DNA of 64,000 nt, taken from the NCBI GenBank assembly GCA_002753565.1, contig PEAM01000022.1, positions 1-64,000 of the forward strand. Direction: 5' to 3'. Below are positions 8,501 through 17,127 of this stretch, piece by piece. The notes beneath the pieces were generated by a model, which was not told where the DNA came from, made no database searches, and saw only the letters and a program-made list of their open reading frames with translations. A program made the translations under genes and the position numbers. The first letter of the stretch is position 1. Each line of letters opens with the position of its first letter. The stretch comes from Magnetococcales bacterium. Its GTDB lineage: Bacteria; Pseudomonadota; Magnetococcia; Magnetococcales; JADFYX01.

Positions 8501-8731
8501 GCTGTCAATGGTGGCGGTTCCGGCTTCACTATCAATACTGCAGACACACCCTTTCAGGATGTCGCCATCGGAAAGAATCGCATCGGCGACCCCCTGAATG
8601 TGCTGGGCGTTTTGATCCTGCAGTTCGTTCAACTCCGAACCCTGCAGGGCTTTACTGGCACGAAACAGATGGCGACTATAGCGTTTTTCCGGGTTGTGGC
8701 GGTTGTAATAATCGTCTGGCATGACGGGCAT
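5600..8731 (-). CDS. Large baseplate/fibre protein, DUF4815-like (1043 aa)
   Basis: The N-terminus (YYNRHNPEKRYSRHLFRAS followed by LQGSELNELQ) matches what I know of the DUF4815 phage family, whose members sit at the baseplate-fibre junction. The remainder is mainly beta-rich with several Gly/Asp loops, a helical linker near residues 560-650 and a C-terminal jelly-roll-like carbohydrate-binding type stretch. It is the largest protein of the phage. ATG 8731 has a strong GGAGGGG site. It likely replaces the gpS/gpH-type fibre of other Mu or P2 relatives; exact role unknown. Confidence 0.7.
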   Translation of the reverse strand: MPVMPDDYYNRHNPEKRYSRHLFRASKALQGSELNELQDQNAQHIQGVADAILSDGDILKGCVCSIDSEAGTATIDSGTVYLRGRAHDVDGALLNPAMIGTVLVGVYYQEVVITELEDSNLRDPAVGTRNYQEPGAARLQIRLVWGVEGDGGEGYFYPIHTLIDGTLLVKAPPPQLDSVTTALARYDRESNGSYVVEGLRVRVISGDGGRQVVSVGEGKAHIDGYELELPRALRLITDDNPTLATILSEPHHFAPDGNGDMRIDLNHAPVESISVVDITAEKSVTLTHGGYSGASDQLPDAAVLEIVSITQGATVFVQGTNYIRSGDHVDWSLGGDEPAPGSSYDVVYHYRTQIPPTLVDEDGLTVSGAVDGTLVMIDYQWRLPRVDLITLDRDGQVRRVEGLSHAYTPPKPTVPRGQTALASLDQNWRGAPSVSDVTVRVIPMADIESMRDAIGTLYDLIAIERLRNDANAADPAAKYGVFVDPLLDDDMRDQGLAQTAAIVDGELMLPISASVAEAGMAVSPWILDFDLEPVLTQPAKTGSMKINPYQVFDPLPARVSLRLATDRWTQTVTNWASDVTRAMTRGSGSRSSTSTQISTELLASRTTQAAELRQQPVNFELSGFGSEEALDTLRFDGVDVVPDSIVPTDTDGKLSGQFTVPAGIPAGSKSVEFIGAGGGFGDATYTGRGEITTQEMRRVVTQVTQRWNAVDPLAQTFVLNEGRHIGGVDVQFETIGTTPVRAQIRETTVGMPNQEILAAGEILATDITLVGTTRITWEPVWLEGGREYALVLLTDDGDHAVAIAQLGKYDAARATWITSQPYQVGVLLSSSNASTWTPHQDMDLFFTLLGAKFSQASRTIDLGEIDADQVSDLLTLAGVELTGPDTEITLTLNNADGEAVRAQAGEPINLSQRLAGSYALKAELSGSDWRSPVLYPGVQAVLGNLSESADYISRAIPCGADRTISFTCEAWLPGQSGLAVSIQAADSSWVPVLLDSSMPVGENWEERRFILTGHTATETRAKVVLSGTALDRPRARNFRLVVT

Positions 8732-8745
8732 TTTTTATCCCCTCC

Positions 8746-9228
8746 TTAAAAAGTTATGACAAACTCGAAGGTTTCCCGAGTAGCGGTGGATCGATGGATG
8801 GGGGCGCTATTCTCCACCACCAGCAGCGTTCCGGGTGTAGTGACCTGTTCCGGGAGAAAATAGCGCTGTCCTTCCGGCAACCCTTCGACCATCACCGTTC
8901 CAACAAAAACCGCCAATTCCCGAATGACATGCTCGGCCCCGTCTCCAAAATCGTGACGAAAGGCACAGTAGAGGTTGGATGTCGGTGTGACGGATCGGCT
9001 GTAGCGACCGGTGGGGGTGACGATCTCCCCGGCTTCATCCGGCTCGGCATAGGCGATATCGAAAGCCGTCCGTCGCCCCACCTCATTCAAAAGAGCGGTG
9101 GTGGCGACATCCTCGGCCGGTGGCGTATCGCCCCAAGCCGGATCTCCGGTTCCCCAAGCGAGATGAATGGGTTGTAAGGCGATGGATTCGGCGATGGCAG
9201 CTCGCCCAGATCTAGTGAGTACGGACAT
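8746..9228 (-). CDS. Conserved tail protein (160 aa), unknown
   Basis: A 160-residue beta-rich protein that begins MSVLTRSGRAAIAESIA and contains WGTGDPAWG. It overlaps the end of the protein I gene by 17 bases and lies before the large fibre protein, so it is a baseplate-fibre connector candidate. The family is unrecognised. Confidence 0.6.
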   Translation of the reverse strand: MSVLTRSGRAAIAESIALQPIHLAWGTGDPAWGDTPPAEDVATTALLNEVGRRTAFDIAYAEPDEAGEIVTPTGRYSRSVTPTSNLYCAFRHDFGDGAEHVIRELAVFVGTVMVEGLPEGQRYFLPEQVTTPGTLLVVENSAPIHRSTATRETFEFVITF

Positions 9229-10462
9229 GGTTTTTTCCCGTTATGGTGTTGAGGGTGTTCCAGGTTTTTCCTGCTGGCCAGTAAGCGTCCAGCCAGGGCT
9301 GTTTGTCATATGCGGCACTCTTGCCACGGGTGACCTGGCGTGATTTATGTATTGGCCGATCGGCGGCTCTGTCGGAGAGTACCGGCCAGTAGCGTCGGCG
9401 ATGGCTTACGCCCCGAACAACATCTCTCACCTGATGGACTACACTTTCCTGCTTGGCATCCACCGCGACTGGATGAATACGCTCCGGGTAGATATCCACC
9501 GGTTGCCACTCAAAACGGTGAATCTCCTCAGAGAGCAAGCTTTCACTCAATATCGTCGGCCCACCGATCTCCACCCGAATACGAGGAGAGAGCCGTTCAT
9601 TGAGAGACCCCAACGGATCGCCACCGGAGAGAACCGCTTGGGCCCGGCTGATGGTACGATTTTTCAGTATCGGTGGTGGGGCCAGAGATCCGGCGACAAA
9701 TCCCCGTAAAACACTGTGGGTCATAGGGTTGTTGGGTAGTGATTTTTCCCCGAAATAGCTGTGATCGAGAATAAACCGATCCCGATAGACGGTATGTAGA
9801 GAGCGGTAGCTGTCATGGATAAAATGCGGTTGGGTCAAGGATCGTTCGGCATGGGATTTGACCGTGCGACAGAGACTCATCACCACCCCGTTAACCATTA
9901 CTCCAGAATAGTCGGAGAGGTAGTCACCAAAACCGCCTTGGTCCAACACCAAATGGGGCGTATGGCAACCGGCCGTAATACGAGCCAGACGGGAGCGAGC
10001 CGGTTTTTGTTCGTTGGTCAGATGAATCAGGGTTTCGAAATCCGACTCTTCATAGCCTCTCTCACGAGGGGGCAGATGGATTTGAAAATCATATTGACCT
10101 CCCGGTCCGCCGACGATCAACGGCTCGATGACTGCACCCTCAAACCCAAATACAGTAAAGAACTGATTTAAACCCTTTTCACGACCACCCAGACGATACC
10201 ACGCATAAGCATTGATGGTGCGGGCTGCAAACTGACCGTCATCTTCACCGGGGATGCGCTTGATACCACGTGCATTGGCAAAATGGGTGAGAAAAGCGGG
10301 ATCAGCTTTGACTGGGAGAAACTGATCCCGCAGCCAGAGCATATCATCACGCACACCGTCCAGACTCTCGGCACCACCACGGGCCATTTGCGATAGCGGC
10401 CCTGGCTGTTGAATCAATAGAAACTGCAGAGATCGAGTAAAATAGTTCCAGAAAAACCCCAT
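9212..10462 (-). CDS. Tail protein I (P2 gpI-like)
   Basis: This baseplate-wedge protein follows baseplate J, the normal J-I order in P2 and Mu-like phages. The N-terminal half carries the gpI-type signature (FLPVKADPAFLTHFANARGI and a Trp/Tyr-rich INAYAWYRLGG block); the C-terminal half is an extension rich in Arg. ATG 10462 follows GGGAGGCG at good distance and lies just after the J stop; an upstream GTG at 10468 is less likely. Confidence 0.78.
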   Translation of the reverse strand: MGFFWNYFTRSLQFLLIQQPGPLSQMARGGAESLDGVRDDMLWLRDQFLPVKADPAFLTHFANARGIKRIPGEDDGQFAARTINAYAWYRLGGREKGLNQFFTVFGFEGAVIEPLIVGGPGGQYDFQIHLPPRERGYEESDFETLIHLTNEQKPARSRLARITAGCHTPHLVLDQGGFGDYLSDYSGVMVNGVVMSLCRTVKSHAERSLTQPHFIHDSYRSLHTVYRDRFILDHSYFGEKSLPNNPMTHSVLRGFVAGSLAPPPILKNRTISRAQAVLSGGDPLGSLNERLSPRIRVEIGGPTILSESLLSEEIHRFEWQPVDIYPERIHPVAVDAKQESVVHQVRDVVRGVSHRRRYWPVLSDRAADRPIHKSRQVTRGKSAAYDKQPWLDAYWPAGKTWNTLNTITGKNHVRTH

Positions 10463-10464
10463 GG

Positions 10465-11607
10465 TCACGCCTCCCCAGCCGCACGGCTACTAATGGAGAG
10501 CGTAGTAAGAGTCGCGAGTCCATCCCCTGGCACCGCAATATCTGTTGTCGGAGAACGCCACTCCACCCGCTTGACCCCATTTACAGCCATGATCACAGCG
10601 ATCATTCGATCCAGAGTCAGATCTTCTCCAATGCCAAGGGGCACAATGCCGGGAATGGTGACAAATCCGGCGAACAACGCCCGCAACCGACTTCCTGCTT
10701 CCATCCTGATCGTACTGCCTTCACCAACAATCAAGAGCAGTTCCAGATCGATATTCACAGGTACTAAAACCGGACCCTTAACCAATGCGTCATCATTGAT
10801 GGGAGCATTTTTCTCGATTACACCGGCAACAGTAGAGAGAAGCTCCTCACTGGGTATTCCGGCAGAACCGCGAATAACGACATCCACCGTACCCTGACCA
10901 CGCGGGTGCTGATCACCGATTTTAACCGCTACGACACCGGTCACCGATCTGGCCCAGGATTCATAGGCGTATTTGGTTGCCCCGCCAGTGGCCATCCAGG
11001 CTAGAGCATACCGCTCCCGAAGCGGCTCATCCCCTTCGGTGTCGATTCCCTCCGATTCGATCCAACCGGAGCGGTTTTCCACCCCGTCGATACCGGGGAT
11101 GACAGTGGTGATTTCCCGGATCGCTCCGGCAGTAACATTACCGGCTTGACCATGCTGTTCCGACTCCACCAACACCGCCACTTCGCTCACGCCATCAAGC
11201 AACACTGTATCCGCTAAGGTTACAAACCGATGGATACGACCGGTGCCGTCAGGTAGGGTTTTGACCACTCTCCCAGCGGGTATCGGCACGTTGCCGGAAG
11301 AGTCGGAACGGGTAAAATAGACCATGCCCCGACATTTACCGGCAGGCAGACGTTGCACCCCTACCTGGTCACAGTGCAGATCCAGCCAACAGCCTGTGGC
11401 CATGGAAGGAAAAGCCTGCTTTAGGATCAGTCCGAGAAGTTGATAGAGCTGAAACAACCCCCACGCCCATAACTCGATCATCCCTCGAACCGGACCCCGA
11501 TTCAGGTTGAGATTTTCCGGTAGCCAGCCATCGGCCTGCACCGATGAAATACGGGCAAACAGATCGCTTCTCACCTCTTCCAGGCTTTTTTTAACGGGGA
11601 TCGACAT
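10465..11607 (-). CDS. Baseplate J-like protein (Mu gp47/P2 gpJ)
   Basis: This 380-residue protein is a wedge subunit of the contractile-tail baseplate. It has the family layout: N-terminal helical LxxLxARI segment, a GCWLDLHCDQVGVQRLPAG block at about 90-110, IPAGRVVKT, central beta domain with RYALAW, and GVVAVKIGDQHPRGQGTVDVV near residue 235. Overlaps the gp25-like gene upstream by 17 bases and is followed by protein I. Confidence 0.88.
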   Translation of the reverse strand: MSIPVKKSLEEVRSDLFARISSVQADGWLPENLNLNRGPVRGMIELWAWGLFQLYQLLGLILKQAFPSMATGCWLDLHCDQVGVQRLPAGKCRGMVYFTRSDSSGNVPIPAGRVVKTLPDGTGRIHRFVTLADTVLLDGVSEVAVLVESEQHGQAGNVTAGAIREITTVIPGIDGVENRSGWIESEGIDTEGDEPLRERYALAWMATGGATKYAYESWARSVTGVVAVKIGDQHPRGQGTVDVVIRGSAGIPSEELLSTVAGVIEKNAPINDDALVKGPVLVPVNIDLELLLIVGEGSTIRMEAGSRLRALFAGFVTIPGIVPLGIGEDLTLDRMIAVIMAVNGVKRVEWRSPTTDIAVPGDGLATLTTLSISSRAAGEA

Positions 11608-12031
11608 CGGTGATTACCATCTCCTTGTCGCTGTCGGCCTGAATGACCAGGTTGAAGGGATGGCTGATATTGACCAAACGGAACCAGGCTTGAATTTTTA
11701 CGCTGAGATGATTCCAAGAGAGGATCGACACTCGGCAGCTTTGCGGCTCAACCCGTGGATCAAGCTCAATGCGAAACTGTACCTCGGTGGCCAGGGCCAT
11801 CCGGTTGGTAGTGGTGTTTTCATCCTTGATAAATTGATGAATGAGAGAGCCGAAATCCTTATCGTAAAAGAGTGAGCCAAGAGGAGTGAAGAGTCGTAGC
11901 TTGATATCCTGCAGGGCAGTAGCTGCCCCTTGGGCAAGCAGGGTTTCACCATTGGCTGCCAAGGGTGCTGAAAGATCCACTCCCAGAGCGATATCCTGGC
12001 CAAACAGCTCTATTTCATTCGCCATAGTCAT
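11591..12031 (-). CDS. Baseplate protein, gp25/Mu gp46-like lysozyme-fold
   Basis: About 146 residues, matching the gpW/gp25 family that initiates sheath polymerisation at the baseplate. The signature LFTPLGSLFYDKDFGS is at about 65, followed by an LDPRVEP motif typical of the family. The start at 12031 overlaps the PAAR stop as TGATG; an ATG two codons later is an alternative. Confidence 0.82.
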   Translation of the reverse strand: MTMANEIELFGQDIALGVDLSAPLAANGETLLAQGAATALQDIKLRLFTPLGSLFYDKDFGSLIHQFIKDENTTTNRMALATEVQFRIELDPRVEPQSCRVSILSWNHLSVKIQAWFRLVNISHPFNLVIQADSDKEMVITDVDPR

Positions 12032-12294
12032 CAGCCGTTCACCCGTATCCAGCCCCGACCACTGGCCGGATGACCGCATGTTGCGGCATGACCGGCCCGA
12101 CATACCGGTATGCCGTCAATACGAATCCAGGGCGTACCTTCAGCCATAACCGGAGCGGCATGAGGTGGCAGTCCGTGGCCATCGACCGGAGAGCCGACCA
12201 CCGCCCATGGATTACCGTCAAGACGGACAAAACTTTGCAGCGGACGGATGGTGCCACCGGCAGCATCAACATTGGTTTGGGTTGCGCCAGCCAT
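12031..12294 (-). CDS. PAAR-domain spike tip protein
   Basis: This 87-residue protein is a small zinc-binding cone that should sharpen the gpV/gp45 spike. It shows the PAAR-type arrangement: DGHGLPPHAAP, then GIPVCRAGHAATCGHPASG, with Cys and His suited to bind metal. It follows directly after the spike gene, as in other contractile systems. Confidence 0.85.
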   Translation of the reverse strand: MAGATQTNVDAAGGTIRPLQSFVRLDGNPWAVVGSPVDGHGLPPHAAPVMAEGTPWIRIDGIPVCRAGHAATCGHPASGRGWIRVNG

Positions 12295-12878
12295 CAGCCA
12301 CCTCCGCTTTTGTAGTCAATTGAAGGGCTGTTAAAAGTGAGTTGTGGTGTTTTCAAAGTGATTGACGTGGTCGATTCGACGGTTATCGCTCCGACCACTT
12401 TGGCGGTCCACGTGCCGCCGATCTCCTCCGACTGGTTGGCCGGAGTGAGGGTGATGACGTTGTTGTCGCTATCGATCTTGATGTGGGTACCGGGTTGCCG
12501 TTGGATGATCAACCCACCGATCTCCACCTCGGGTGCTTCCATGTCGTGCCAACGGAAATTGGAAATCCGTGGGTAGTTGGGGTCGCCGTCGTAGTAGCTG
12601 AGATCGCAAAACGTACCGATCTCGGGTGGGCAGATAACGCCCCGCTTGGGTCCGGCCCAGATCACTGGGATCTCGACATTGGGAATGATCGGTTCTGCTT
12701 CATCCACCGAGTCATCATTACGCAAAGGTTGCACATCGGCCCAGTAGTGACCGTCGGACGCGTAGGTTTTAACCACCTTGGCCTTACGTACCACCCGGTA
12801 GTAGTGGCGCAGGTTGGGCATGGCCAACTCCACCACCCGTTTCATCAAAGAGAGTAGATTGGCGTTAGAAGCGGCCAT
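12294..12878 (-). CDS. Baseplate spike protein (Mu gp45/P2 gpV-like)
   Basis: About 194 residues. An N-terminal helix precedes an OB-like domain (HYWADVQPLRNDD..PVIWAGPKRGVICPP), then a C-terminal repetitive beta-helix with VITLTPAN and ITLKTPQLTFNSPSI, as in membrane-piercing spikes. The ATG at 12878 overlaps the hub gene by 14 bases and has GGGAGAAG upstream; the longer in-frame extension overlaps too much of that gene. A PAAR tip gene follows. Confidence 0.85.
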   Translation of the reverse strand: MAASNANLLSLMKRVVELAMPNLRHYYRVVRKAKVVKTYASDGHYWADVQPLRNDDSVDEAEPIIPNVEIPVIWAGPKRGVICPPEIGTFCDLSYYDGDPNYPRISNFRWHDMEAPEVEIGGLIIQRQPGTHIKIDSDNNVITLTPANQSEEIGGTWTAKVVGAITVESTTSITLKTPQLTFNSPSIDYKSGGG

Positions 12879-13671
12879 ACTCTTCTCCCATATGGATGGT
12901 GGTCCGGGCGCGTTTCCCAGAAATACGGTGTTCCACTGCCAACGCCCGAAACTCGTTGTCCACCCCACGACGATCATCTTTCAGATGAAACCGCTCGGAG
13001 TGCCAGAAACCGGGGAGAAGAAAGGTCTCTACCCGATTTTCAAACCATTGGCCGGAGTCGGGATCATGGCGGATTAGTCCGGCTCCGGTGGCAACCACCG
13101 GCACATCGACCTGTTCTCCGGCAAAATCTCCCCAATTGACACGGCCCTCGGAATCCACCCAGAAAGCCCAGTTTTGCATATTGATGCCGAACTGCTGTTC
13201 ACAGGTCCGGGCGCAACTTTTAGCAATCTCCCAAGGCGTGGAATGGGATGAGACAAAGTGGGGAAAGGTCGGTCCAGGTGCTGCAATCATCCCCATATCC
13301 ATACCAGCTTGTTCAGCGGCATAGGTGATGATCGCTTCCGGTGCTTCGTTGCGCCATGATTGGGTGATTCTGGTGGTGGCCAGGGGCCGCTCCACTCCAA
13401 CACAATCGATCTCAATTTGATCCCGATTACCGGTTGTCGTAGCACTCACCGTTCCACTCCAGGAGCTCAAAGCCCCACCACGATGGCCGTAGGTGATGGT
13501 GACCGGCGCATCAAGCAGACTCTCCCGAGCCAGCTCACCAGCAGGGTCTGCCAATCGTATGGTGGCCCGACTTAATGGATGGTGGCGACGGGCGGAAATA
13601 ACGCTCTCTACCACTCGGTGGGAGCGAAATCGACCGATGATTACCTCGTTATGAATGCCTCGGATCTCCAT
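12865..13671 (-). CDS. Baseplate hub protein (P2 gpD/Mu gp44-like)
   Basis: A late-control-D type hub protein, about 268 residues, that should trimerise and carry the spike. Its features are the TYGHRGGALSSWSGTV region and IEIDCVGVERPLATT, followed by the PWEIAKSCARTCEQQFGINM segment resembling the LDA-type hub motif. ATG 13671 is preferred to GTG 13677 because GGAGGGG precedes it. Order hub-spike-PAAR-gp25-J-I is canonical. Confidence 0.8.
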   Translation of the reverse strand: MEIRGIHNEVIIGRFRSHRVVESVISARRHHPLSRATIRLADPAGELARESLLDAPVTITYGHRGGALSSWSGTVSATTTGNRDQIEIDCVGVERPLATTRITQSWRNEAPEAIITYAAEQAGMDMGMIAAPGPTFPHFVSSHSTPWEIAKSCARTCEQQFGINMQNWAFWVDSEGRVNWGDFAGEQVDVPVVATGAGLIRHDPDSGQWFENRVETFLLPGFWHSERFHLKDDRRGVDNEFRALAVEHRISGKRARTTIHMGEEYGRF

Positions 13672-13673
13672 GG

Positions 13674-14198
13674 TCACCCCTCCAGATCCACGAGTAGGGC
13701 CGGGTCCAGTTCCGGTTCGGTGTTTCCAGTCACTGGTGCGGTGGAAGAATCACCACCGGCAATCGCTCGCTCTTCAACTCGAGTGACGGCTGGAACATGC
13801 TCGACAAAACGCAAAGTGGTTTGAATGACATCATCCCGATCGGACTCTTCGGAATCCAGCCCGGAAAACACCACCTGACGGATGCCCCGTGCCAGACAGT
13901 GAACGTTGGCCACGGAAAGTACCAGCGGATTGCCTTTGCTGTCCGCCCCTTTGAACAGGGTGGTGAGGATGGCCAGTTTTTCGTAGCAGGTGGTTTTGTC
14001 GGTCAAGAGATCGACGGTCAACGCGATATCGGCATCCTCCCAGCCCATTGGGATTTTAACCGTGCCGGAAAGTCCATCCTGTTCGGCCTCGTCAAAACGG
14101 ACGGAACCCCGTACTGATTGTCGAACCAGAATACCGGGGATCAGACGATCACCGAGTTGCACCTGACCATCCTCGAAGGTGAGCATGCGATCAGTCAT
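13674..14198 (-). CDS. DNA circularisation/tail hub-linker protein candidate
   Basis: About 174 residues, lying between the tape measure and the hub where Mu has gp43 and other phages have gpU/X-type tail completion proteins. Beta-rich, with acidic C-terminal tail. Two adjacent ATGs (14201, 14198) follow GGAGGAG; the second has the better spacing. Starts inside the end of the tape-measure gene. Function assigned only from position. Confidence 0.6.
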   Translation of the reverse strand: MTDRMLTFEDGQVQLGDRLIPGILVRQSVRGSVRFDEAEQDGLSGTVKIPMGWEDADIALTVDLLTDKTTCYEKLAILTTLFKGADSKGNPLVLSVANVHCLARGIRQVVFSGLDSEESDRDDVIQTTLRFVEHVPAVTRVEERAIAGGDSSTAPVTGNTEPELDPALLVDLEG

Positions 14199-16632
14199 CA
14201 TGCTCCTCCGCCAACATCCGTAAACGACGCTCAAAGCTCTCCGGGTCAGTAACGCCAGGCAGGACTATTTTATGGATGGTGATGACCGTTTTTCGGCTAT
14301 TTGTAGTGTGTGAGGCTTTTCCTTGACCTTTACTATCAACGGTCTCATCTCTGTTTCCATCGAGACGGACGGGAGGAACCGGCCCCAGTGAAGTCGGAGT
14401 GGTTACAACCGTATCCTGGATGGTGGTCGGAGCTGCTGTGGCTATCTCCGGCATAACAATGGGTGCAGCCAGAGCGATACCGCTCAACGCTGCCAGTGCG
14501 GTCTTCCGCAGTCCCGGCGCAGCGCCCTGCATACCAACCCCCAAAGTATCGAGAATTTTTGCACCTGACAGGGTCAACTGGGAGAGTGGCCCCTCTTTAG
14601 CGTCGGAAAACGGTAGTAGGTTGCGAACCTTGTTCAAAACCCCTTTAACCGCTTCAACCGGGGCAGATATGCGGGATTTTATTCCGTCCACCAAGGTGTT
14701 GATCATCTTGGCTCCAGACTCAAAGAGGTTAATCCCCTTGAACCATTCACCCAAGTCAATAAATTTAGCTCCAACCCAGCCGATCAGCTCAAATAGTTTC
14801 TCAAAAGGCCAGATCACCGCCCGTATCGTCAAAGCCAACAACCGGAAGGCACTACCCAGGGTTATGCCAATAATCTCACCAAACAATCGCCAGCTACCCG
14901 ATGATGTCGCAGCACTCAATCCGAACAGGTTTTCCGCTATCCAACCGATCAGACGACCAATGGGAGAGAGAGCCGAGCCCAGAGCATCCATCACCGGCAG
15001 GAATATTTCGGAAATTCCCCCCAGTGGCTCCTGGAACCCAGCCCACATACCGGAGAACATCTCCCGAATCCGATAGATCACTTTTGAGATGTTGGTAACG
15101 ACACCCAGTAACCCGGCCGCTTTGAGCTTTTCAGCTAGTACAGCACCGATCTCGCCAGTAGATCCGGTTAAGTTGGAAAAAACAGCGGATACCCCGCCCA
15201 CCACCAGTTTAACCCGTCCGTAAAAGGCGGAGAGTTTTTCCTGAATGCCGCCCAGATTGGCACTCCAGGCCAGATAGAGCGCCCCTGCCACAGCAATGAT
15301 TGGCCAAAACGGCAACAGCAGGGCTTTCAAACTGGTACCGACTCCAATCAACCCGGCCTTGACCATGGGTAATACGGTTGAAACACCCCACCAAGCCCCG
15401 GCAAACAGGGTAACTCCGACTATGGCCGCCGAGACATATCCAGCGGTTTGAATCAACCACTGACCCACCGGATGGCGGGCCAGATCACTCATCCAACCCA
15501 CCACCTCGGTCAAACCCAGATTTAAATTTTTGAGTGTCGGCAGAAACAGTTTACCTATGATAATTTGAAGCCCCTCCCAAGAAGAGGAGAGCATGGTCAC
15601 CGAGCCATCAAAATTATCGAGCTGCTTGCCGGCCACTCGGGCCGCCGTGCCAGCAGAATCCTGGATAACAGTCAGATATTTGGAGATACCACCAAGCCCC
15701 TCTTGACCCATCAGCTCCGAGATACCGGTCATCGCCTCGGCCCCGAAGATTGTGGAGAGATGTTTAAGTTGATCTCCGCTCCCCATACCATCCATTTTTG
15801 CAGCCATCTCACCTAAAATGGTAATTGGGCTGCGTAGATTGCCGGAGAGGTCTTTGGCTTTAATGCCCAGATCACGCAAGGTACTACTGGCCGCCCCGGC
15901 TGGAGCGGCTAAACGGGTCAACATGGCTCGCAGGGTGGTTCCCGCTTGAGATCCCTTGATACCTACATTAGCCAACAACCCAGCCATAGCGGAGGTCTCT
16001 TCCAGACTCATCCCCGCTTTTTGAGCGACAGGTGCAACATATTTCATGGTGTCACCGAGCAGCTCCAAATTGGTATTGGCTGTGGTCACGGTAACGGCCA
16101 GAACATCGGCAACACGAGCCATCTCGGTGGCGGGTAATTTAAAACCTGAGAGAATATCGCTGGCGATATCGGCACTGCGGGCCAGGTCGGCATTGGCAGC
16201 GGAGGCAAGGTTCAACACACCGGGAAGAGCGGCTATATTCTCTTGTGCTTTAAATCCGGCCATAGCCAGATACTGTTCGGCTTCGGCCACTTGGGCGGCG
16301 GAAAATGCAGCGGTGGTGCCGGAGCTGCTCAAGCGCAAAGCGGCATTCTCCAACGCCAGCATTTCAGCGGTGGTGGCGTTGGATTTGGCTCCTACCTGGG
16401 TAATCGCTTTTTCAAACTGTCCAGCGGTGGCCACCGAGGAGCCCAACGCTAACATGACCATCCCGGCCCCAGCCGCCACCGGCAGCATAGTATGGGCAAA
16501 CCTCCCCATACGATCTGAAAGAGAGGAGATTCTTTCGCCAGTATCATCCATTGCTGAATGCATGTTGCGCAGCGGACCGGAAACCAGATCCACCAATCGC
16601 ATAACAGCCTGTACGCTGAACAGTCCGTCCAT
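14191..16632 (-). CDS. Tail tape measure protein (813 aa)
   Basis: This protein sets tail length and is ejected with DNA. It starts with an amphipathic region (SGPLRNMHSAMDDTGERISSL), then the conserved core about residues 70-330 rich in Ala (VGAKSNATTAEM, LANVGIKGSQAGTTLRAML), typical of the TP901/PhageMin tape-measure family. Several hydrophobic segments at about 390-450 and 590-640 would be membrane-active. The protein is shorter than many tape measures, suggesting a tail near or below 120 nm by the usual rule (inference). The gene follows the frameshifted chaperone, as expected. Confidence 0.92.
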   Translation of the reverse strand: MDGLFSVQAVMRLVDLVSGPLRNMHSAMDDTGERISSLSDRMGRFAHTMLPVAAGAGMVMLALGSSVATAGQFEKAITQVGAKSNATTAEMLALENAALRLSSSGTTAAFSAAQVAEAEQYLAMAGFKAQENIAALPGVLNLASAANADLARSADIASDILSGFKLPATEMARVADVLAVTVTTANTNLELLGDTMKYVAPVAQKAGMSLEETSAMAGLLANVGIKGSQAGTTLRAMLTRLAAPAGAASSTLRDLGIKAKDLSGNLRSPITILGEMAAKMDGMGSGDQLKHLSTIFGAEAMTGISELMGQEGLGGISKYLTVIQDSAGTAARVAGKQLDNFDGSVTMLSSSWEGLQIIIGKLFLPTLKNLNLGLTEVVGWMSDLARHPVGQWLIQTAGYVSAAIVGVTLFAGAWWGVSTVLPMVKAGLIGVGTSLKALLLPFWPIIAVAGALYLAWSANLGGIQEKLSAFYGRVKLVVGGVSAVFSNLTGSTGEIGAVLAEKLKAAGLLGVVTNISKVIYRIREMFSGMWAGFQEPLGGISEIFLPVMDALGSALSPIGRLIGWIAENLFGLSAATSSGSWRLFGEIIGITLGSAFRLLALTIRAVIWPFEKLFELIGWVGAKFIDLGEWFKGINLFESGAKMINTLVDGIKSRISAPVEAVKGVLNKVRNLLPFSDAKEGPLSQLTLSGAKILDTLGVGMQGAAPGLRKTALAALSGIALAAPIVMPEIATAAPTTIQDTVVTTPTSLGPVPPVRLDGNRDETVDSKGQGKASHTTNSRKTVITIHKIVLPGVTDPESFERRLRMLAEEHDD

Positions 16633-16635
16633 CCC

Positions 16636-17117
16636 TCACTCCTTAGTGCCCATTACCTTTGCCAAACTCTTGAAATACCGCTCTTCCAACCACTGCGCCC
16701 GAACCGTCTGATCAATCAGACCATTCAGGCTCCTGGCCGCTCTTTCGTTCAACCAGTAACCGGCCAAAATCCCAGCTTGCGCCAACCCGTCTTGGTCCAG
16801 ATCAACGCGGGCCGCTTTAATCAGTTTCCCAGGGACTCAAACCCCGTCCGTTTGTAAATCTCTCCACCGATGGCGGTAGCGATACCGGGATAGCGAGCAA
16901 CACTCTCCTTGAACGATTCCCGCTCACTTTCGGCTACCAAGGGGAGAATCATATTTTTGAATGCGACCACCGGATCTTTGGTCATTTTCTTGGTGCAGAG
17001 GGAAAGCTCCTGGGGGGTTGGTTCCCGCAAATTGACCGTGCCGGACACCAGCTCCCCAGCAAAATTGGTGAACTCATAGTCAAAAGGATAGAGATTGGGT
17101 TTGTTGGTCTTCTCCAT
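16636..17117 (-). CDS. Tail assembly chaperone GT product by -1 frameshift
   Basis: At the very end of the upstream ORF the minus strand reads CTG GGA AAC TGA, which contains the slippery heptamer G-GGA-AAC (16824-16830). A -1 slip re-reads the last C, and the new frame stays open for 62 codons (LIKAARVDLDQDG...VMGTKE) to a TGA at 16636, three bases before the tape-measure ATG. The long product would be about 160 residues. This matches the conserved G/GT scheme of tailed phages, where both forms bind the tape measure. The extension has no start codon or ribosome site of its own. Confidence 0.85.
16821..17117 (-). CDS. Tail assembly chaperone G (short form)
   Basis: 98-residue protein made when ribosomes do not slip. 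Begins MEKTNKPNLYPFDYEF and includes LREPTPQELSLCTKKM, the pattern of Mu gp41-type tail chaperones. Strong GGAG site before ATG 17117. It lies between tube and tape measure, its usual place. The stop codon TGA at 16821-16823 directly abuts the slippery heptamer. Confidence 0.85.
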   Translation of the reverse strand: MEKTNKPNLYPFDYEFTNFAGELVSGTVNLREPTPQELSLCTKKMTKDPVVAFKNMILPLVAESERESFKESVARYPGIATAIGGEIYKRTGFESLGN

Positions 17118-17127
17118 GGTTTACTCC

